Below, piece after piece: positions 41,601-50,600 of a stretch of 64,000 nt of DNA; the stretch's first letter is position 1, and every line of letters begins with the position of its first letter. This DNA is from Bathymodiolus brooksi (lineage: Eukaryota; Mollusca; Bivalvia; Mytilida; Modiolidae): positions 39,082,397-39,146,396 of the forward strand of contig OY804579.1 in the NCBI GenBank assembly GCA_963680875.1, written 5' to 3'. The position numbers and the translations under genes were made by a program. The notes under the pieces were generated by a model. That model saw only the letters and a list, made by a program, of their open reading frames with translations. It did no database searches and had not been told where the DNA came from.

Positions 41601-44600
41601 GTCGAAAACATTTTATATTTTGCATTAGAATGGATCACCAAAGACCACACATAAATAAAGCTCGTTGTGACATGCTGGCAAGGATGCAAGCAAAAAATAC
41701 AAGGAGCGTGATACCTTCCCAATACCGACAGTCATTAAAGTCCAGTCAGGTTGATATTGACTGAGTATTTGTACATTCCACATAGCGTACATACAACCAT
41801 TGACTAACTCATTTAGGTGTAGGGGAAATTCACAACACTGTGAAATTATGTATCCTCTTGGATCCCACTAGAATGAAAATAACTGGATTTTCGGCTGGTT
41901 AAATCTAGGTTTATAATTAAAGCTAATCAGTACATTTATGAAATAAATGCTGTTTTCTCATTGGACAATTTTTGTGAATGAGTACGAACATCATACTTGA
42001 AAGTTTTATATCCTTAAGGCCTGCACTTATAGTCAAAAAGATAATGTATATGCTATGAATGTTTTATTTATTGTGGTAATTTTTTATTCTAGAAATTTTT
42101 ATGTTACCAATGAACATTTTGAAAATTGTTTTTCAGTCTTGGTGGAGTACTCAAAGAAACAAATTTTTGTGACGGTTTGTCTGTCGGTGATACAGTGAGT
42201 GATTTATATTTATCAGAATTAAGCAAAAATAAAAAGACAAATACCAACTGTTCTTATTTTTGATGATGTTAAACATCACCATGTTGCCACAATTTCTTTC
42301 ATAGGGTTTCATTTTGCTCTACTTGAACACACAACTTATACCTTGCTTCATATCATTATAATGTCCTACAGAAGAAAAAAAACTAACCAGAAATTTTGTG
42401 ACAATTCAGCCAAATATATTTCAGGTTTGGATTATTGTTTTGCAATGAAAAAAATCCATGCATTTGAAACTTTATGGGAACATATACCAAATATAATTGA
42501 TAGTTTTATGATTGTAGGTTACTTTTGAAATAGAAGTTGATGTAAAGGAATGTCCACAAGATAGTGCTGGTTATAGTCGTAAATTTTATATAACACCTGT
42601 AGGGTTACCAGACAAATTAGAAGTCAGAATGGAGTTAATGTGTAAATGTGACTGTGAAAGCTCGACGACTTCTGTGAGTAAATAGAATCAAATTCTTCCA
42701 TTTGAAGATAAAGTGGCTATTACATAAAAAGGATAATGTGACTTCTATATTATTGTCTTCATTTATATATCATGTTAATTTTTTGAAAGGAAAGTTTGAA
42801 GATTCCAAAGGGGTAATCAGAAGCCGTAAATCGAAGAATGACAGACAATACAATGACCAAAAGAAAAAGGACAGAAAAAAAAACAAACAACGATCCACGA
42901 AATTTAACATTCCTGGTACACAGAAAATTAAAGAAATAGCAACACGAAACACACAAAAAAAACTGGGGGTGAATTGGATGTTCTGACAGGATACTTATAT
43001 ATACAGTTCCTTCTTCACTAGTTGCACCAGTCATGTTACTTTTGTTAAAATCTAGTGATAAGTTATGAAAGTGGAAATTAGGGCTGTGTGTAATAGAAAT
43101 TTTCAGCTTTGATTTTTCATCTAAGACATTTATCAGATAAGATGTTTTCATTGTTTAATTAGATTGATTTGATTTGATTTATTGTGTTTAACTCCACTTT
43201 CAACAATATTTCAGCTATATCATGGCGACCAGTTTTTGTGGTGGAAGAAGCCGGAGTACCCAGAGAGAACCACCAACCATGGACAAGCAACTGGTAAACT
43301 TTATCACTTGCGGTTGCGAGTCGAGTGCACCCTTTTTTGTAATTTACAAAGCTGGGCACGAACCCACGCCGTATTGGTGATAGGCTTGTATGAGTTGTTA
43401 GGTAATCCAACTACCTAACTCATTGGGCTACCCGGGCCCTTTGTTTAATTAGAAGACTGGAATAGATTTGTTAATAACTTTAAAAGGTTATTACTGTCAA
43501 TCCCTATTGTTCTAATTTACTTATTTTATTTCAAATGTGTGCAGACATTTTTTTATCGTAGTGTGTTAACCAAGCCAGTGAGCTGTCATGTGTTTGGGTT
43601 ATTTGCCAGATTTACCATTGTGCTTAGGTGTGCTTAAGCACAGGGCCCCGTTGGCCAAGCGGGCCTATCTTCCTGCCAAAAAACATTTTTTGCAATGGAT
43701 TTTTGCTTATGTGGTGCAATTTTAAATGTGAAGGCGTTCTGTTTCGGAGCGATTCCAGACATAATGATAGAGTTGATAGTCTATGGGAGTGTGCCACAAA
43801 GGACTACAGGGACTACCTCCTTCAAATGCCTCATAACTTAACTAGCACAGGGCCTCATTTGTCCTAAATCTGACACTTATTGATTATATATCTGTTTCTA
43901 CTATTTTTCAATTGTATTTTGGAACTTTTCTAAGGATGTAATATTTTTAGTTTTTCAATTCATATTTCTACTTGGAAATCATATGAAATAACTACAGCAC
44001 ACAATGATATTCTTTGGTATACATTTTATTAGGTGCCTATGGAGGCCGTGTGGCTCTATCCGCACATTCCAATCACCTCTACCACAGCACATGAACACCA
44101 TAATTTAGATGGGGTTATGGGTTATGGTGTTTAACGCTGCTTTCAACAATTTATCAGTTATATCGTGGTAAGTTTTAATGGTGGAGGAAACTGGAGTACC
44201 TGGAGAAAACCACCGACTTGTTCAAGTCACTGACAAACTTTATCACATAATGTACACCTCGCCTGAGCGGGATTTGAACTCACAACATTAGTGGTGATAG
44301 GCACTGATTGCATAGGTAGTTGTAAATCCAACTACCATACGATCAAGACCTATAATTGAGATAACCCATTATAGCTAACAGAAGGATATTTATCTTGGTA
44401 TTATATTATATATAAGTGTGGACACAGAAATGTGCTGTCCAAAAGGCAAGTGTGGATGTCAATATTTCATATTATTAACTTTTAAAAAAAAAAATCCTGG
44501 ACACAGGGTCCTGGATTTTTTTTAATAAAAAACTAATCCTGGATTATTATTTTTGCTTAAAATCTGGTCCTGTGTTTTTATTTCAAATTTTCATCATAGC

Positions 44601-47600
44601 CCCCCTCCCGCTCCCAAGGGATATAAAATTGTATCATTAATAATAAATTAATAAATAATAAATTCAGATTTTCTATTTAAAATAAATTTCATTTACAAAA
44701 CCACTGATATTTGTTCAATTTTTAATGCTGATTTAAGCTTTAGTCACAACAAATTTTTATTTTTCTCTTTAAACTGTCGAAACATAACATTTATTTAAAC
44801 TGTAAAATTCACAAATAAAATTCACCCCCCCCCCCCCCCCCCCCCCTTTTTCCCTTTTTTCTTGTTTAAATCAATGATCAACAATATTCCAGAATCAAAC
44901 AAATGAATAAATATAACAGATTTCTTTTACATGCATCATTTTACCATGCAGAGTCAGTGTGTTTTAAATCGGTCATCCAATCAGGACGCTCATTATTCTT
45001 TTCCAAGATAAAAATACATCGCTAAAGTAAATTTACCTGTGGTTTCAGAGTAGAAGATTTTTAGAAATCTAACATAAAATTTCCCCACTTCAACTCGTAA
45101 ATTTACATAGAAATCGGAGATATTTCGTCATAAAACTTCACACATGGTTTTGTCTATCATATTTCTTGAAGACAAACATAAATTTTTTTAGCATTTATCA
45201 ATATTTTATGAGTATCAACAGTTTTTTCAACACCGTATCTGTTTCTCGATACAGCCGCCCGATTACAGTGACCCGTGACCCAGATTAGCAGATCTCAGCA
45301 GTTTTTTCTGAATAAGGTTGTTTAACCATAGTAAACCAGTAAATGGTAAAATCACATGCTGAATCTTGAACTCTTTTGTTACAGAGACATTCATATTGTG
45401 CTAATCATGGTACACTGATCTGTGGAACTTGTGATTGTGAGGATAAATATTTTGGTAAAACTTGTAACTGCTTCACTGGAAATGGAACCCAAAAAGAAAC
45501 AGAGGAAAAGTGTAAAGCGTAAGTATATGTTAAATGCAGGTTAGACTTGGTGTTTGTTAATTTGCTTTTATGGCTCAAAATTCTCAGAATACAGTATTAA
45601 TTTATAATTTCCAGAATAACCATATAGTACTCAGAATTTATTAGTATTCGTTGGTTACCTGTTTTCCTAGTTTTTTGTGGCTACCACCAAATTACCACTG
45701 CCTCCATCAATACATCCGATTTCAGATATATTGAATATAAATATTGCTGAAAGTGGTGTTAAACAAATACATAATCTACCTTTCAGACCAGATTCTTCAC
45801 TTATTTGTTCTGGACGAGGTGAATGTGTTTGTGGTACCTGTGAGTGTAATTTTCGGCGTGGGAACAGTGAAGAGAAATACAGTGGTAAATGGTGTCAGTG
45901 TGACGATTACAATTGTCCTTTTTACGATGGTGCTCTCTGTGGAGGTTCGTAATCTTATAATAGTTATATGTGAATAAAATTAAAATTTTGTGGTGTTATT
46001 ACAATGTTATAATCTGTCGAGAAACTGGTGCATTTTTGGACTTCCGATTTATAATAACTCAATTGCTGTTCAGAATAAACAATGCCCAAGTGTTTTTTCT
46101 AATTTGCTGTATCGTGATTTTATTTGTTTTCATGGAATTGACAAGCTAGATAAAAAGGGCAAGAACTATAAGGGGAGGGGTGGAATCAGAGTTAAAAAAA
46201 AGAATTTTAAAACATTGAAATTGTTCTATTCCTCTGTTTTCATCTCATTTAAAACAAAATGATTTCTAACAGAGATTTACGACACGAAAATACAACTGGT
46301 AGCATGACCAGAGGGGTTAGGATCTTCTGCTTCATCAATGCCACCAGCATGAAGTTCTGTTTCACCAAGGAAAACGTTTTAACTAACCGTTTTAACTGTT
46401 CGTCCATTCATCGTCGTTAACATTTCACATTTTGATCACCTCCTATGAAACTTCTGGGGCTATTTGAAGCATATTTTTCAGGAATAATGATATATGTTTG
46501 TCCTCTAGAAAAATGCCTCATTTTGTCTTGATCTTGGACAAAAGCAGGACCATCCTTGTCAACCCTTTGTTTCTCATTGGCTACAATTCTTCTCAGAAAC
46601 TACAAGTCAAAATGATTTATAGCTTAGTGCAAATGATGTTATTGTCAGTTCTTCTACTATAATTCCTCATTTCATTTTGAACCAGAAATATACATAGCTG
46701 CTATGAACAATTTTATATTTAATTTATTGAACTTTAGAAACCTCAGAAAAGACAAATCCAAATGAATTTCGAATTAGTATAAATTATGTATGTATATGAG
46801 GCCCCCTAAACAGATTCTTCATTTCATGATGATTATACAAAAATAGTTTTCTTATGAGCATCTTTGGGGCTATCACGTTTTTTTCTTTTCTAAATATATC
46901 ACATATTAGTCTTTGTCGTCTGTCTATAGTTCGCGCCCGGCTTTGTAAATTACAAAAAAGGGTGCACTCGACTCACAGCCGCAAGTGATAAAGTTTACCA
47001 GTTGCTTGCCCATGGTCGGTGGTTCTCTCCGGGTACTCCGGCTTCCTCTACCACTAAAACTGGTCGCCATGATATAGCTGAAATATTGCTGAAAGTGGCA
47101 TTAAACACAATAATTCAAATCAAATGAAATCGTCTGTCTATATGTAAATCAAATTTCAATCTAAACACCCCCCCCCCCCCCTCAATAGAAGCATGTACTT
47201 CAAAAGTGAATGGGATGGTCCTATTCTAAGGTGGGTTTTTTTCTCGTCTCAGTTGTAGTAAATATCTAATTAATGATACAACATTTTTAGGCGCTGGTCA
47301 TGGATCTTGTCATTGTAGCAAATGTGTATGTACACAAAGCTATGATGGAAAGAACTGTGGTTGTACTACAACAACACATTCCTGTATTGCCTCAGATGGG
47401 GTAAGCTTACTCTTGTGACTTACATCGTTATTGCGATAACATATTATTGTTGTTGTTGGAAAATCTTTTTACTTCAAATTATGTTATTTAATTTCTATCA
47501 ACTTATCAGCAATATATTAGAAAATGGATTAGAAGAAACTGTATATATATTTGCTGTGGAAAAACTTAGTTTAAGAGATATTGAGTGATTGTTGTTTAAC

Positions 47601-50600
47601 ATCAACCCAGCAATTTTTCAGATATGTCATTGCGAGAACAAGTTAATTTTCAATGAGATGATGATGAGGTTCGCTTTGTACCAGACCAACACGCTTAGTT
47701 GGATTTTTATAGTGCTAGCTCACTGAAACAAGTCAGCGGGTAGACAAGTCGCCCCACTTCGACAAATTATCCTGATTCCAAGCCAGCCAGTCTTTGCTCT
47801 TTCTCCTTAATGCTGCGTGCTAGCATAGAAGCAACAAATACCAATTTTATAGTCTTTAGTTTGACCTGATCTGGGCTCTAACCCACGAGTGTGAGTTTAA
47901 GATGTTGGACACCTAAATCAGACATTTTAACTATTATATAGTAATAAAGACTGATACAAATTTTAACACTATTATGTACGAGTTCGAAAATGGTATTTCA
48001 TTTTTCAGACTATGTGTGGAGGTAAAGGCAGAGGAGAGTGCAAGTGTAACAAATGTGTCTGTCTGCCAGGATCAGAGTACCAGGGACCTACATGTGAAGA
48101 TTGTATGGTATGAATAGGACAATTTTCGTATTAATTTGCATATTTCTTGAATTTGGAATTTGTCCAGAGCTACAATTAGACAATTTGTAGTTATTATATC
48201 TTATATCATAATATATATGTTTGATGTTTAGGTATATTGTATGATAGTTGGGTTTTCATCTACCTGTGCAATCATAGCTTATCACCACTAACGTTGGGAG
48301 TTCAAACCCCGGTCATGACGAGGTGTACTCGATACAACATTAAATAATAAAGTTTGTCAGCGACTTGCGACAGATTGGTTGTTATCTCCGGGAACACTGG
48401 TTTCCTCCACCAATAAAACTGACTGCCACGATATAACTGAAATATTGTTGAAAGTGGCATTAAACACTATACCCCCCCCCCCCCCCACACACACACACAC
48501 ACATTTATCATTACATGGATTGTTTGAATATGTAGTAATTAGGAAATATCTGTTTTGTATTTTAAGCTTTGCGGACGTAAATCGTCGGTTTTACGGTCGC
48601 AAATTGAGGTGTCCTTAAGTTGTACTATTTTATAAATACCTTTCTGTATTAAGCTGAAAATAAACTGTATTACTTAATGGATATATTTCAGTATACATGT
48701 ATTGTGATGTGTGGTTAAAATGTATTTTCGCATTGTCAGATGATGTGTCGTTAAGCAGTACTACATAACAAATTTGTTTCAATATTATCAGGGTGGTGTA
48801 ATTGTTAACGTGATCGTCTCGAGTGCGGTAGATCGTGTGTACAAGTCCCTGTCGGGTCAAACCAAAGACTATGAAATTGGTATTTGTTGCTTATCCGCTT
48901 AGCACACAGCTTTAAGGAGTAAGAGCAAAGACTGGTTAGCTTGGGGTAATGTGTGAGAGTGGAGTGACATGTCTATTGCTTCAGTGAGCTAACATTAAAG
49001 ATTCAATTTAATTAAGCATGTTGGTCTAGTACAAAGCAGACCTCATCATCATTTCATTGAAAATTAACTTGTTCTCGCCATGATATAGCTGAAAAATTGG
49101 TCATTTGACCTTAAACAACAATAACGCAATTTTGCCAAATGATATTTCATAATGTTGTACTATTTAACAATTATATTTCAGTATTGTCAGCTGGTGTGTC
49201 GTCAACACAAGGAATGTGTACAGTGTGTAGCATATGGTACTGGTAAAAAGAAAGACCATTGTGACCAGTGTAAAGCTAATAATTATATTACAGTTCAGGA
49301 TGTAATATCAGGTAATTAATGATTTCAGTGCATCGTCCTTTTTAACCTATATGACTTTCATCCATCATGAACGATTACATATGTTTAATTGAATGTCATT
49401 TCCTCAAAGTTTTAAGAGTGACGATCTGAATTCACAAATAACAATTGACAGTTTGACGGAAGTGACGTCATGGGGCTCACGAGAGGCTTGATATCGTGTT
49501 ATCAGAGTTTTGCCCCGATATCTGCCCATGGGCTGATATTGCTGTGGCACTTCCGGTGTTTACGTATGGGCAAAATTGACGTTATTACTTATAAATATGT
49601 GATAATGTGAGATAAAACACATATTTATATGTTGTGTATTTATTTCAGATGGTTCTAACAGTTGTATGTTTAAAGACGATGATGAGTGTATCTTCTACTA
49701 TGAATATAATTATGATAACAACAATCAACTGAAAATTGTTGTTCAGCGAACAATAGGTAAAGTTCAATTTATATGTTACATTAAGAATATTGAGGTACTC
49801 ATAAAACATGTATTGAGTATTTATGTCGTAGGTATGACGATATTGTGTCAAATTATATAAAAAATAAAATGAAAAACAAAAAATACCACACTGTTGAAAC
49901 AGTTTCAAAATACAATAGAAATATCGTAGAAAGAGACAAAATTGATACCCTTAGCACACAAATACAAGCCACTCACTTTCCTGGCTTGGTACAGACACTT
50001 CAATAAAAAGTGGCAGGGTTAAACTAGTTTTATGGCCATAGACCTCCTCTCTTAGTGAAATGATGCAGTCATGCAAGTGTTTTCCACGAGTGGGATATAG
50101 CTGAAATATTGCTGAAAGTAGCATTAAACACCAAAAAATCAATCAATCCATGTGTGGGTAAATGTCAACCTTTACGTATAACTGGGTGCGCGTTGGTGAT
50201 GTAAAGAACGTGTCCTTATCTTGAACTTTATACATAATATAATTAATATTTGTGACACTGAGATTGTCATGAATAATATTAATTAGTTCTATAAAAGATG
50301 GCAGACGACCTTAACTATCATTTGAACTACCGGTACTAATTAAAATAAATCTTTTGGGTTTTTTGGGAGAATGACTTTTCTGGACATTTAATTACAATTG
50401 CTATTTCTTGACAGGGGCCATTGTGGTCCTGATCATATGGTAGTTGGATTTTTAAAACTACCTGTGCAATCAGTGCCTATCACCACTAAAGTTGCGAATT
50501 CGAACCTTGTTCATGGCGAGGTGTACTCGATGCAACATTATATATGATAAAGTTTGTCAGTGAGTTGCAACAGGTCTGTGGTTTTCTCCAGGTACTCTGG

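Noticed and set aside
43638..43760. tRNA-like GTTGGCCAAGCGGGCC followed by GGAGCGATTCC
   Set aside because: The two boxes are about 95 bp apart, too far for a tRNA, and no acceptor stem pairs were found.
49430..49580. Possible inverted repeat around GATATCGTG and GATATTGC
   Set aside because: Pairing is short and interrupted. It is not comparable with the clear foldbacks.
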